Of a stretch of 64,000 bases of DNA, positions 1 to 9,068 are shown piece after piece. Numbering within the stretch: the first letter of the stretch is position 1; each line of letters begins with the position of its first letter. The DNA is from Chitinophaga silvisoli. GTDB lineage: Bacteria; Bacteroidota; Bacteroidia; Chitinophagales; Chitinophagaceae. The notes under the pieces are model-generated. The model made no database searches and had not been told where the DNA came from. It saw only the letters and a program-made list of their open reading frames with translations. Both the position numbers and the translations under genes were made by a program. Where the stretch lies: the NCBI RefSeq assembly GCF_003412465.1, contig NZ_QTJV01000002.1:248001-312000 (forward strand), in the 5' to 3' direction.

Positions 1-473
1 ATGGTACCAATGTAATCCAGTACCCGTATCATGATCCGGTTGAAAGTCATCAGAACTTTATTATCGTTGCAACCGGGGATGGTTACTATAAAATCATTGC
101 AAAGCACAGTGGAAAGTTGTTGCAGGTCAATGGTGTTTCAGGCGGAGGGCTGGTGCATCAATGGTCAAATACCGGGCAGGTAAATGGTCAGTGGGCATTC
201 ACCGCCGCTGCGGCTGCTCTTGCTAAAGAAACGATGTCTTCACTTTCTGTAGATCCTAACCCGGCAACCCACACGATAACAGTAAAGGTGCATGCTACAA
301 AAGAAGAAAAGCTGTATATGCGTATTTACAATGCCTCCGGAACATTGGTGAGTCCGGCACAGAAGATTTACAGTGGTCAGCAGTTTAACCTGTCTGCATT
401 GCCTGCGGGGGTTTATATTGTTAATGTCAATATTGGTGAGCAGGTGCTGAGTAAGAAGATTGTGAAGTATTAA
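1..473 (+). CDS. Secreted ricin-B-like / T9SS-sorted protein, C-terminal part
   Basis: The reading frame is open from base 3, so this is the 3' end of a larger gene cut by the window edge. The first ~60 codons contain GDGYYKI and SGKLLQVNG, typical of a ricin-type beta-trefoil (RICIN_14-like) carbohydrate-binding repeat, ending near QWAF. The last ~80 residues, starting around SVDPNPATHTI and ending GVYIVNV...KKIVKY, form a type A sorting domain of the type IX secretion system. The protein is therefore likely exported across the outer membrane and attached or released there. The catalytic part lies upstream and cannot be seen. A hairpin follows the stop codon. Confidence 0.8.
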   Translation, partial: GTNVIQYPYHDPVESHQNFIIVATGDGYYKIIAKHSGKLLQVNGVSGGGLVHQWSNTGQVNGQWAFTAAAAALAKETMSSLSVDPNPATHTITVKVHATKEEKLYMRIYNASGTLVSPAQKIYSGQQFNLSALPAGVYIVNVNIGEQVLSKKIVKY

Positions 474-477
474 TTGT

Positions 478-512
478 AAAGAAGGTTCATCAAATCCAGG
501 TGGACCTTCTTT
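478..512 (+). terminator. Hairpin terminator after the T9SS protein gene
   Basis: Inverted repeat AAAGAAGGT (478-486) and ACCTTCTTT (504-512) begins five bases after the stop codon at 471-473. The right arm ends in T-rich sequence, as expected for an intrinsic terminator. Confidence 0.6.
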
Positions 513-590
513 GCTTCATTAAAACATTTTTGCAAAGTACCAGGCAAGTGCTACTTTGTAAATGCAATGTAGGAAACCAATTTAAAGTTC

Positions 591-2255
591 ATGTTATTTA
601 TGTTAAAGAAAACAATTTCCTTTTTGTTAGTGGCTCTTTTATGCCAGTTTGCAACATACAATGCGGATGCCAGACAAAAGATCAACACACTTCATCCTGA
701 ACCCAAAATTATTAATATTGTCAACTTCATCCGGGATATCGAGCCAAGGGATCCCAACATTACCAGGGACGTGCTATACCAGACAGTTGTTAACCAGATT
801 AAGCTAATGAAGCAATATCATCTAGGCGGTACATTCTTATTACAATATGATGCGTTAATCGATAAGCGTTACCAGGATCTATTAAAAACGTTGCCGAAAG
901 ATCAGTTTGAAATTGGTGGATGGTGGGAGCTTCCGCAACAACTGATAGAAAAAGCAGGTATTCAATGGCGTGGAAAATATTCCTGGGACTGGCATTCTGA
1001 TGTTGGTTTTTCTGTAGGGTATACTCCTGCCGAGAGAGAAAAGATTATTGATGTTTACTTCACTGATTTTAAGGAGATTTTTGGGTATTACCCAAAATCC
1101 ATAGCATCCTGGGTCATTGATGCACATTCACTGAACTATATGTATGATAAGTATAAGATCGTTGCCACTGCAAACTGCAAAGACCAGGTAGGGACAGATG
1201 GATTTACCCTCTGGGGAGGCTATTGGAACCAGGCTTATTATCCAAGCCGTGTAAATGCCTATATGCCTGCACAGCACGCGTCTAAACAACTTCCGGTACC
1301 GGTGTTCAGAATGCTTGGAAGCGATCCTATCAGGCAATATGCCGATGGTCGGACAGTAACCACTCTTGAACCTGTTTACAATCATGCAGGTGGTAATGAG
1401 CAATGGATTAATTGGTTTTTCCAATGTTTTTCCGGTGACCTCTCATTAGGATTCAATTATACGCAGGCCGGGCAGGAAAATTCTTTCACCTGGGAGGCTA
1501 TGAGGAAAGGTCTGGAATTGCAAATGCCTATCATCGCCCAATTAAAACGTGAAGGGAAAGTACGTGTAGAGACCATGGAAAAGTCAGGAAGATGGTTCAG
1601 GGAGTCATATCCCTTAACCCCGGCGACTACATTTACTGTAAGTAAAGATTTACCGGGAAGCAACAAGAAAACTATTTGGTTCAACAGCCGTTTCTACAGG
1701 ATCAATATACTTTGGGAGAATGGTACAATGCGTATTACAGATATTCATTTGTTCAACGAAAACATTCCTGATAAATACCTGGAAAATGTAACTAAAAGCA
1801 ATCAGAGCTTCTTTTATACGCTTCCGCTTGTAGATGGTTTTCAATGGGGGAAAGCCGGGAAACCTGAGGGATTCCGTTTAATGATGAACAAAGACGGCCA
1901 GGAAGTTCCGATACATGGAAAGGACCCGGTTTTTGCAAATGTAAATACAACTACAGCGCGGGCTACCTGGCCTTTAGAGAATGGCTCATTGGAAATAGAA
2001 TTAAATGAGAAAGGGCTAAGTATCAAGGCCAAAACAAATGCACCTGAGGATTGGTTTTTGGATTTGTACGTGGCTGAAAATGCGCAAACTGCTTTTAAAG
2101 CAGTAACGGAAGCAGGGGCAAAATATGAGTTTGACGGGCACACTTACTTATTGAAGGCGACACAGGGGATAATAGAAAAGAGCAATGCCGGAGGTTTGTA
2201 TCGTATCAGGCCCAAAGGACAGCGCATTGTATTATCTATGGTGGATCCTGAATGA
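591..2255 (+). CDS. Secreted NodB-like (polysaccharide deacetylase fold) protein
   Basis: A 554-residue protein with an N-terminal signal peptide (LLVALLCQF...DARQ). The first ~300 residues read like a glycoside hydrolase/deacetylase barrel: strand-like NIVNFIRDIEPRD, WDWHSDVGFSVGYTPAER and SIASWVIDAHSLNYM give regularly spaced Asp/His residues as in NodB-fold enzymes. The C-terminal third looks like a beta-rich accessory region. It is periplasmic or surface located and its substrate is unknown. A second in-frame ATG at 600 (MLKKTISFLL) gives an equally good signal peptide and may be the true start. The gene stands alone, 175 bases before the next gene. Family membership is inferred from layout rather than a clean signature. 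Confidence 0.55.
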   Translation: MLFMLKKTISFLLVALLCQFATYNADARQKINTLHPEPKIINIVNFIRDIEPRDPNITRDVLYQTVVNQIKLMKQYHLGGTFLLQYDALIDKRYQDLLKTLPKDQFEIGGWWELPQQLIEKAGIQWRGKYSWDWHSDVGFSVGYTPAEREKIIDVYFTDFKEIFGYYPKSIASWVIDAHSLNYMYDKYKIVATANCKDQVGTDGFTLWGGYWNQAYYPSRVNAYMPAQHASKQLPVPVFRMLGSDPIRQYADGRTVTTLEPVYNHAGGNEQWINWFFQCFSGDLSLGFNYTQAGQENSFTWEAMRKGLELQMPIIAQLKREGKVRVETMEKSGRWFRESYPLTPATTFTVSKDLPGSNKKTIWFNSRFYRINILWENGTMRITDIHLFNENIPDKYLENVTKSNQSFFYTLPLVDGFQWGKAGKPEGFRLMMNKDGQEVPIHGKDPVFANVNTTTARATWPLENGSLEIELNEKGLSIKAKTNAPEDWFLDLYVAENAQTAFKAVTEAGAKYEFDGHTYLLKATQGIIEKSNAGGLYRIRPKGQRIVLSMVDPE

Positions 2256-2375
2256 GTGGGAGGAATTTAGCTTATTTTTTTTCAAGTGATTGATTTGCTG
2301 TAGCATGGATGTAGGTATGCGAACTGTAATTGAACTACCTGCAATTTTTTGCTTATGAATATGAAATAAAATTTT

Positions 2376-2427
2376 GGAGAATTTATGGAAAATGCTACCT
2401 AACTAGCATCACATAATAAAATTCTCC
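2376..2427 (+). promoter_or_regulatory. Nested inverted repeat just before the vWA gene start
   Basis: Outer arms GGAGAATTT (2376-2384) and AAATTCTCC (2419-2427) enclose inner arms ATGCTA (2392-2397) and TAGCAT (2404-2409). All pairs are perfect. The structure ends three bases before the ATG at 2431, so it could be a 5'-leader hairpin or a protein-binding operator. Confidence 0.45.
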
Positions 2428-2430
2428 CAA

Positions 2431-4380
2431 ATGAGATCAGTGAAATATCTTTTCCTGCTTTTTGTCATGTTCGTAAGCTTTCAGGCACAAGCACAGCGTA
2501 CTATTCAGGGTATTGTATCAGATTCAGCTAAAGAGGCGATTATAGGTGCTTCCATTATCATTAAAGGAACGGCCACAGGGGTGGCAACTGATGAGAATGG
2601 GAAATTCACGCTGAAACTATCAAAAAATGACTCGGTACTAATTATAAAATATGTTGGATTTAACGACCAGGAGATCACGGTTGGCCCGGCTGTGAAATTT
2701 ATTACGGTAGTCATGAAGCCCGCAACTCAGGCGTTCCATGAAATAGTTGTAACTGCACTGGGGATTAAAAGAGAAGAACAAGCGCTGGGATATGCAGTAT
2801 CTACTGTTAGTAGTGAAAATGCCCCCACTACAAATTTTACCAGTCAATTATATGGTAGCACTGCGGGTGTAAAAATTACTACGGCATCACAGGGTAAGAA
2901 ATCCAGTAAAAATAATCGCACGAAGGCAGTTGCTACGCCGGTAAGTGCAGCGGTTCCTTATGAGAATGAATCTTATGGCGCTATTAAGGAGAACAGTTAT
3001 CAGTTGGTGAGTGATCAGCCACTCAGTACTTTTTCTATTGATGTAGACAGGGCTGCTTATTCTAATGTCCGGAGGTATCTGAATAATGGTAGTCTGCCTC
3101 CCGTTGATGCTGTTCGAATTGAAGAAATGATTAATTACTTCGATTATAAATATAAAAGTCCTGCCGATAATGATCCTGTTGCTATTTATACAGACATGGC
3201 CACCTGTCCCTGGGAGCCTGCGCATCAATTGGTACGGGTAGCATTGAAAGCTAAAGAGTTGCCACTGGATAAGATGCCACCAGCGAATCTTGTATTCCTG
3301 CTGGATGTATCTGGTTCTATGGATGAATACAATAAGCTGCCACTGGTAAAACAAGCGCTGACTGCACTGGTACAACAATTAAGGAGTAAAGACAAGGTAG
3401 CGATTGTCACTTATGCAGGTGCTGCAAATGTGGCATTAGCTGCTACTGCCGGGAGTGAGAAGACTACCATTCTCAATGTGGTTGATAAACTGACAGCGGG
3501 AGGATCTACAGCTGGTGGTGATGGCCTTAAGATGGCTTATGATATAGCGACTGAGCAGTTCATGAAGAATGGAAATAACAGGATTATTATGGCGACGGAT
3601 GGAGATTTCAATGTTGGGGAATCTTCAGAGGGGGACCTGGAAACATTGATTGAGAAAAAAAGGAATAGTGGTATTTCTCTTTCTGTTCTGGGTTTTGGAA
3701 TGGGCAATATCAAAGATTCCAAGTTGGAATTGCTGGCTGACAAAGGCAATGGTAACTATGCATATGTAGACAATTTTGAAGAAGCACGCCGTACTTTTGT
3801 CACTGAATTTGGAAGTACGCTTTTTACTGTTGCGAAGGATGTGAAGTTGCAACTGGAGTTTAATCCCCAATATGTACAGTCTTATCGCCTGGTGGGGTAC
3901 GAAAACAGGATGCTGGAGAATAAAGATTTTAATGACGATAAGAAAGATGCGGGTGATATGGGTGTAGGTCATACGGTGACGGCGCTTTATGAAATTGTTC
4001 CTAAGGGGGGTGCTATTAATGAGCAAGCATTGGTAGATTCACTAAAGTACCAGCGTACTGTTGCTACTAACGCTTATGGTGGAGAAGTTTTGACTGTAAA
4101 GTTGCGTTATAAACAACCTAAGGAAGATAAGAGTAAATTGCTTTCAAAGGTAATGTTATGGAAGGTACAGGATCTTAGTGAGGCTCCGGAGGATTTCAGG
4201 ATGGCAGCGGCGGTAGCTACTTTTGGGTTGTTGTTGCGTAATTCAGCATATAAGGGGAACGCGAAGTATGATGCCGCAGTGGCATTGGCGAAAGGAGCGA
4301 AGGGTGAGGATGAAGAAGGGTATAGAGCTGAGTTTATCCAGATGGTAAAGCAGGCAGCGATATTGGATAATAGAAAATGA
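2431..4380 (+). CDS. vWA domain protein (YfbK-like) with carboxypeptidase-regulatory and SusC-plug-like N-terminus
   Basis: A 649-residue exported protein. Residues 1-22 are a signal peptide. Residues ~24-98 form a CarboxypepD_reg-like domain (TIQGIVSD, GTATGVATDENGKF, VGFNDQEI). Residues ~104-150 carry the opening of a SusC-type TonB plug (EIVVTALGIKREEQALGYA), but the plug and barrel are absent. Residues ~175-280 match the region that precedes vWA in YfbK proteins. The vWA domain begins at ~286 with an intact MIDAS DVSGS, followed by MATDGDFNVG. The last ~170 residues resemble DUF3520. The metal site suggests divalent-cation-dependent protein binding in the periplasm or at the outer membrane. 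The partner is unknown. Confidence 0.85.
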   Translation: MRSVKYLFLLFVMFVSFQAQAQRTIQGIVSDSAKEAIIGASIIIKGTATGVATDENGKFTLKLSKNDSVLIIKYVGFNDQEITVGPAVKFITVVMKPATQAFHEIVVTALGIKREEQALGYAVSTVSSENAPTTNFTSQLYGSTAGVKITTASQGKKSSKNNRTKAVATPVSAAVPYENESYGAIKENSYQLVSDQPLSTFSIDVDRAAYSNVRRYLNNGSLPPVDAVRIEEMINYFDYKYKSPADNDPVAIYTDMATCPWEPAHQLVRVALKAKELPLDKMPPANLVFLLDVSGSMDEYNKLPLVKQALTALVQQLRSKDKVAIVTYAGAANVALAATAGSEKTTILNVVDKLTAGGSTAGGDGLKMAYDIATEQFMKNGNNRIIMATDGDFNVGESSEGDLETLIEKKRNSGISLSVLGFGMGNIKDSKLELLADKGNGNYAYVDNFEEARRTFVTEFGSTLFTVAKDVKLQLEFNPQYVQSYRLVGYENRMLENKDFNDDKKDAGDMGVGHTVTALYEIVPKGGAINEQALVDSLKYQRTVATNAYGGEVLTVKLRYKQPKEDKSKLLSKVMLWKVQDLSEAPEDFRMAAAVATFGLLLRNSAYKGNAKYDAAVALAKGAKGEDEEGYRAEFIQMVKQAAILDNRK

Positions 4381-4395
4381 TTAGTATTATTTTGG

Positions 4396-4428
4396 GGAGC
4401 TGTTTCAAAAGTAATGTGAAACAGCTCC
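4396..4428. terminator. Hairpin between convergent genes
   Basis: A perfect 12-bp inverted repeat, GGAGCTGTTTCA (4396-4407) and TGAAACAGCTCC (4417-4428), sits between the converging vWA and permease genes. The T-tract is weak on both sides. Confidence 0.55.
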
Positions 4429-4482
4429 TAGCTGATGCAACAAATAGGAAATACAAGTTATGGTAATCCTATAAATCCAACA

Positions 4483-6864
4483 TCATTCGGAGCGGAGACT
4501 TTTAACTGGATTCATCAACGCCGCCCGCACTGCCTGGTAGCTGACCGTCGTTATTGTAATGAGCAGCAAGCCAACACCAGCGACCACAAAAATCCATGCG
4601 GATAAAGAAGTATGAAGCACATAACTCTGCAGCCATTGATCCATGCAGTAGTAAGAGAAGGGCATTGCAATCAGCATGGACACGGCCACCAGTTTTATGA
4701 AATCGAAAGAAAGTAGTGCCCAAAGACCCGTTACGCGGGCACCAAGCACTTTCCGGACTCCGATCTCCTTTGTACGTTGTTCTGCGACGAAGGATGCGAG
4801 GCCGAAAAGACCCAGACAGGATATAAGAATAGCCAGGCCGGAAAACACCGTTGCAAGATTACCAATTCGCGCCTCTGTATTAAACTTCTTCTGAAACTCT
4901 TCATCAACAAAAGAATAGATAAAGGGACTGGCGGGGTTGAACTGTTTAAAGACCGGCTCCATTGCGGCGACGGCGGCGTGTACCGACGTACCGGGTTTGA
5001 TGCGGATCAAAAATACGGAATGGCCACCTTGACCCATAAAGATCGCAGGTTGCACCGGGTAATAGGGGTTATTGCTGATCATGTTCTTCGCGACACCGAT
5101 GATAGTATAAGACTTCCCCCAATGTTTAACGGTTTTGCCGATGGGGTCTTTAAACCCGAGGATGCGGGCTCCCGTTTCATTAACGATGGCAGCCATGCTA
5201 TCGGTGGGGAGCGCACGGGAAAAGTCACGTCCATTGATGATGCGCCAACCGATGGTAGGACCAAAATCGGCGTTCACAGAAATATCGCGGAATGTGAGGT
5301 TTTTTGCTTCCTCACTCATTCCTTCCCATTCGAGTAAATTATTCTGGTAAAATCCGTTGAGGTTCGCTGAGGAGTTGGCGATATTGGCGACAACGCCCGT
5401 GTTCAGCAAGCCCTGGCGAAGCGCCTCATAATGTGTGTCCAATTCATTTGTATTATCAGGAACGGTGATCAGTCCAGCCTGATCATAGCCCAGCGGTTGA
5501 CTTTTGGCAAACTGGATCTGGCGGAATACGACAATAGTACCGATAATTAAAGTGAGTGATATGGTGAATTGTGTCACGGCGAGAATTTTACGTGGATTGG
5601 CAGCGCCTTTTCCAACTTTGAATGCTCCTTTCAACACTGTCACCGGCCGGAAGCTGGAAAGATAAAAAGCAGGGTAGCTGCCGGCCAGCATACCCGTGAG
5701 CAGGGTACAGAGCAATGAGAGGCCCCAGAAAAGCGGATTCGTCCACGGGAAGCTCATGGCCTTACCAGCCAGTTGATTAAACCATGGAAGGGTAAATGCT
5801 GCCAGGACAATAGCAATGACAAAGGAGAGGAATGCGAGCAGGACTGACTCCCCGAGAAATTGTGCAATGAGATGACTGCGTGGCGAGCCAACGGTCTTGC
5901 GGATGCCTACTTCTTTTGCGCGTTTTTCGCTTCGGGCAGTAGCCAGGTTCATAAAATTGATGCATGCCAGCAGGAGGATAAAGCCACCTATGATAGTGAG
6001 CATTCTTACATAAACGATACGTCCCTCGCCGATGGAGTTACTATCATCGTAATGCAGGTAGAGGCTTTGAAACGGAAGCACCTTATAGTTTTCATAAGCG
6101 AACTTTACAAAAGGGCTGCAGATATTTTTAATACGGGCTGTTGCCTGTTCCGCGGTGACATTATCGGCGAGCCGCGCAAAGATGCGGCAATTATGGTCCT
6201 CAAAATTATCGGCATTCCTGACCCAACTTGTTTCCTCATTGGCCATCGAAATGAAAAAGTCACAGTCACGTAAGCTGCTATTGGAAGGTTGATTGGCATA
6301 AACGCCCCCAACGGTGAAGTGGCGGCGATTTTCATATTTAAAGGTTTTACCTACTGCGTTCTCTGTGCCATAAAGTGCAATAGCAGTGGATCTTGAAATA
6401 AGAGCAGTGTTTGGGTCCCGCATAGATTGGGCGGTGCCGCTTAGGAAACGGTAACCGAAAATGAGGGGGAAAGTAAACTCTGCCGAGGTGCCGGTACGGG
6501 TGATGCTTTTGTTATCAGTAACCAGCAAATGTTGGCCCTCCCAGAGGGTCATCGCTGTTTGGGCGAAGATATCCTGGTATTCTCCTTTTTGCAGCCAGGG
6601 GTTGAGCGCTGCGGATACGGTTGTGCCTACATATGTGGGGGGCGTATTCTCATCGTTCCTGCCCTTGGGCCATTGATTTTGCATGATCTCTACAACGCGA
6701 TCTCCGTTTGGAATATCCTGGTCGATGGAAAGCTCGTCGAAGGCCCAGATGCCAATGATCAGAGCGATTGCCATGCCGGTGGCCAGACCGAAGATGTTGA
6801 TAAAGGAGTAGCCACGGTTCTTGCGAAGTTGACGGAGAGCCAGGAGGAGATGGTTTTTGAACAT
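4483..6864 (-). CDS. MacB/FtsX-type ABC transporter permease
   Basis: A 793-residue inner-membrane protein. It opens with LRQLRKNRGYSFINIFGLATGMA, the usual start of the large Bacteroidota permeases with MacB_PCD and FtsX domains. A transmembrane helix (residues ~20-40) is followed by a long periplasmic domain. A first FtsX block starts near ~285 with NLATARSEKRAKEVGIRKTVG and a second starts near ~675 with EQRTKEIGVRKVLGA. Both carry the conserved coupling motif that contacts the ATPase. No ATPase gene is adjacent, which is common for this class. These permeases are thought to drive mechanotransmission or efflux of peptides or lipoproteins; the substrate cannot be read from sequence. Confidence 0.88.
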   Translation of the reverse strand: MFKNHLLLALRQLRKNRGYSFINIFGLATGMAIALIIGIWAFDELSIDQDIPNGDRVVEIMQNQWPKGRNDENTPPTYVGTTVSAALNPWLQKGEYQDIFAQTAMTLWEGQHLLVTDNKSITRTGTSAEFTFPLIFGYRFLSGTAQSMRDPNTALISRSTAIALYGTENAVGKTFKYENRRHFTVGGVYANQPSNSSLRDCDFFISMANEETSWVRNADNFEDHNCRIFARLADNVTAEQATARIKNICSPFVKFAYENYKVLPFQSLYLHYDDSNSIGEGRIVYVRMLTIIGGFILLLACINFMNLATARSEKRAKEVGIRKTVGSPRSHLIAQFLGESVLLAFLSFVIAIVLAAFTLPWFNQLAGKAMSFPWTNPLFWGLSLLCTLLTGMLAGSYPAFYLSSFRPVTVLKGAFKVGKGAANPRKILAVTQFTISLTLIIGTIVVFRQIQFAKSQPLGYDQAGLITVPDNTNELDTHYEALRQGLLNTGVVANIANSSANLNGFYQNNLLEWEGMSEEAKNLTFRDISVNADFGPTIGWRIINGRDFSRALPTDSMAAIVNETGARILGFKDPIGKTVKHWGKSYTIIGVAKNMISNNPYYPVQPAIFMGQGGHSVFLIRIKPGTSVHAAVAAMEPVFKQFNPASPFIYSFVDEEFQKKFNTEARIGNLATVFSGLAILISCLGLFGLASFVAEQRTKEIGVRKVLGARVTGLWALLSFDFIKLVAVSMLIAMPFSYYCMDQWLQSYVLHTSLSAWIFVVAGVGLLLITITTVSYQAVRAALMNPVKSLRSE

Positions 6865-7440
6865 GCTCTTAGTTTAAGAATACAGCAGCATCGAAACAAT
6901 AAAAGTACCTGTTTTATTATTTATTAATAGTCAACCAGTTGCGATTTCTTTAATTTTATTAATTGTCCGGTTCCGCACATTTTATGTTCAGTTTTATAAT
7001 GTAAGATTAAATAGGGTTTTAATACAGGTAATTAATGGCACCTGGATTCAAAACTCTTTCCATCAGGATTTGGATTAAATCGCGGAGATTATACTATACT
7101 ACAACTCTATTTTTGAGGTCCTTAGTCATCTTCAATACAACCGATGATGGGGTAAATACTTGCATCTGTTTCACAGCAATTGCATATTTCCAACGGTTTC
7201 ATTTTTGAACAGGATTGCACTTATGCTTGTATGATGGTAGCGGATACCAGCTCCTGCCTGATTGAGGTATTTGATTTGGAGAAGCCGATCAATTTTGTCA
7301 TTGAAAAATTTATCGTTTAGGAAGAGGTCTCACAAGGAATCTATCACTGTGAAGGGTTTGGTTACATTAGTACGGATATCAGACTTTCTAAGTGGTGGCT
7401 AGTTCATTATGTAAGTGTTTGAATAATTTTTTTAAAACAA
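6865..7440. other. Gene-free stretch, AT-rich
   Basis: About 575 bases with no convincing gene. One open stretch on the plus strand, 7156-7320, has protein-like composition (IEVFDLEKPINFVIEKFIV near its end) but its only ATG codons (7231, 7234) leave about 29 codons. I recognise no homologue. It may be a decayed gene end or chance. Confidence 0.4.
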
Positions 7441-7442
7441 AT

Positions 7443-7473
7443 TTGGTAGTGTATAATCATTTACGCATCTTTG
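7443..7473 (+). promoter_or_regulatory. Promoter-like signal for the initiator tRNA
   Basis: TTG (7443-7445), a 20-base spacer and CATCTTTG (7466-7473) match the Bacteroidota TTG-N19/20-TAnnTTTG pattern at all but one -7 position. A transcript starting 6-8 bases downstream would begin just before the tRNA at 7483. Confidence 0.5.
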
Positions 7474-7482
7474 CACCCTCAT

Positions 7483-7554
<72 letters not shown>

Positions 7555-7561
7555 CAAAATG

Positions 7562-7594
7562 AACGCCTTCAGGTCTAGGACTTGAAGGCGTTTT
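7562..7594 (+). terminator. Terminator after tRNA-fMet
   Basis: Inverted repeat ACGCCTTCA (7563-7571) and TGAAGGCGT (7583-7591) followed by TTTT, eight bases after the tRNA. Confidence 0.75.
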
Positions 7595-7691
7595 GCATTA
7601 TGAATCATTTTATCAAAGGTTTCCTGTTGGAATAACAATTTTCTTTTTTCCAGGTATTATCAACAAACAACAATAAGGAACATTTTCCTGC

Positions 7692-7730
7692 CAATAAAAA
7701 GGGCCTCCTGCTGTAGAAGGCCCTTATTGA
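7692..7730. terminator. Terminator at the end of the Ter/ASKHA/tubulin operon
   Basis: AAGGGCCT (7699-7706) and AGGCCCTT (7718-7725) form a GC-rich stem flanked by A-rich and T-rich sequence. It lies seven bases beyond the stop codon of the minus-strand terC-like gene and is the likely end of the nine-gene transcript. Confidence 0.75.
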
Positions 7731-7736
7731 AAAGTC

Positions 7737-8507
7737 TCACGCTTTTTTGGGGATATTCAAAAATGATGATGTAATAATCGGAACGAAAAATATCAATACC
7801 GTAACTACGGATATCGCCACATCAGCTACATGGCTCGCCAGCAATGCACTAAATGCGCTATCCGGATAAAAGTGTTCTAAAAGCGACAATAGCAGCTTTA
7901 TACCTAATATTCCAATCACAATAAACGCTGATGTTTCTAAAAAACTATATTTCTCCATCAGTTTCACAAACCACTGTGCAATAAAACGCATTGCGAAAAT
8001 ACCTATGAATACACCTGTGCAAACAAGAATAATGTTGGGTGAAAAGGCAACGGCAGCAAAGACATTATCAATTGAAAAAGCCATATCCATGATTTCGACC
8101 ATACAAACTGTTGCCCAGAAATTACCAATAGCACCAACAGTAAATTTGTACAACCAATTATTGGATTTATCAATGGATTCCTCGTCCCCATCATTTCCCC
8201 TGTACCAATCGTATACCAGGTATAATAAATAAAGACCCCCTAAAGGTTTTAGCCACCAGATCTTCACTAATACGGCTGCGAAGATCATGGCTAATCCACG
8301 AAATATATAGGCCCCCCAGATACCGAATTTCAGGGCTTTTCCTCTCTCCTTTACAGGAAGGTCCATTACCATGGTAGCAAGTACAGCCGCGTTATCGACT
8401 GACAGCAAGCTTTCAATGATGATGAGATTACAGATAATAGCGATACTAGTTCCGGGATGAGCAACAATATCATTCCAGAGCAAAGCCCAGTACTGTGATA
8501 GATTCAT
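7737..8507 (-). CDS. TerC family integral membrane protein
   Basis: A 256-residue polytopic membrane protein with about seven hydrophobic segments. The two internal halves each carry the family's acidic motif, SVDNA (residues 36-40) and SIDNV (145-149), inside helices. This is the hallmark of the TerC/Alx/YceF superfamily, linked to manganese or other metal export and to tellurite resistance. It is the last gene of the nine-gene minus-strand operon, 17 bases after the OmpA-domain gene, and a terminator follows. Together with two TerD proteins upstream, it points to a metal- or stress-linked membrane complex. The ion moved here is unknown. Confidence 0.88.
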   Translation of the reverse strand: MNLSQYWALLWNDIVAHPGTSIAIICNLIIIESLLSVDNAAVLATMVMDLPVKERGKALKFGIWGAYIFRGLAMIFAAVLVKIWWLKPLGGLYLLYLVYDWYRGNDGDEESIDKSNNWLYKFTVGAIGNFWATVCMVEIMDMAFSIDNVFAAVAFSPNIILVCTGVFIGIFAMRFIAQWFVKLMEKYSFLETSAFIVIGILGIKLLLSLLEHFYPDSAFSALLASHVADVAISVVTVLIFFVPIITSSFLNIPKKA

Positions 8508-8524
8508 TAAAGGGAATTTATAAA

Positions 8525-9058
8525 TTATTCAATACTTACTTCTACACGACGATTTTGGGTACGACCTGTTTCGGTGTCATTTGAAGCAATGGGGTCGTCG
8601 ATTCCTTTCCCCACAGCGGTGATCATGGCTGGATCTATACCTTTGGAAACCAGGTATTGTTTAAATGATTCCGCTCTTTCCTGTGCAAGTGCAAGGTTTA
8701 CAGAGAGGGTTCCTTCGCTGCTGGCGTAGCCATAGATAGTGATTTTATGAGATTGCCTGATTTTATTTACTACTTCTTCTGATATCGAAACTGGGTCAGC
8801 TGTGCCTTTATTGAAGGAGGCTGCTAACAGAAAAGAAGAAGAAGTAGTAGTAGTATCAGGAACGGGGTTATGAACAGGTTCAGCTACAGGTGCTGCCGGC
8901 GCTGCAGGCAATGCTACCTCAATAGAACCCGTTTCTTTTTTTGGTATAAAATACCAGATTGCAGCACCTATCACTACTACTGCAAACAATATGAAGGCCC
9001 AGGCATTCTTTTTAGATGCGGGAACCGGATCATTATTCTTACTTAGATTAAAAGCCAT
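8525..9058 (-). CDS. Membrane-anchored OmpA-like domain protein
   Basis: A 177-residue protein. A short charged N-terminus is followed by one helix (residues ~18-37, AWAFILFAVVVIGAAIWYF) without a clear cleavage site, so it is probably an inner-membrane anchor. An Ala/Pro/Thr-rich linker (~45-65) precedes an OmpA-C domain (~70-177) with the typical ITIYGYASSEG, LAQERAESFKQYL and GRTQNRRVEV motifs that bind peptidoglycan. Topology N-in/C-out would tie the operon's products to the cell wall. It lies 10 bases after a terD-like gene and 17 before terC. MotB-like stator linkage is an analogy only. Confidence 0.85.
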   Translation of the reverse strand: MAFNLSKNNDPVPASKKNAWAFILFAVVVIGAAIWYFIPKKETGSIEVALPAAPAAPVAEPVHNPVPDTTTTSSSFLLAASFNKGTADPVSISEEVVNKIRQSHKITIYGYASSEGTLSVNLALAQERAESFKQYLVSKGIDPAMITAVGKGIDDPIASNDTETGRTQNRRVEVSIE

Positions 9059-9068
9059 AAATAATTAT

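Noticed and set aside
500..700. 66-codon frame spanning the gap before the NodB-like gene
   Set aside because: It overlaps the signal peptide of the next gene in another frame and lacks support.
4777..5337. 186-codon frame on the plus strand inside the ABC permease gene
   Set aside because: Shadow of the permease; its residues have no coherent motif while the permease coupling motifs are intact on the other strand.
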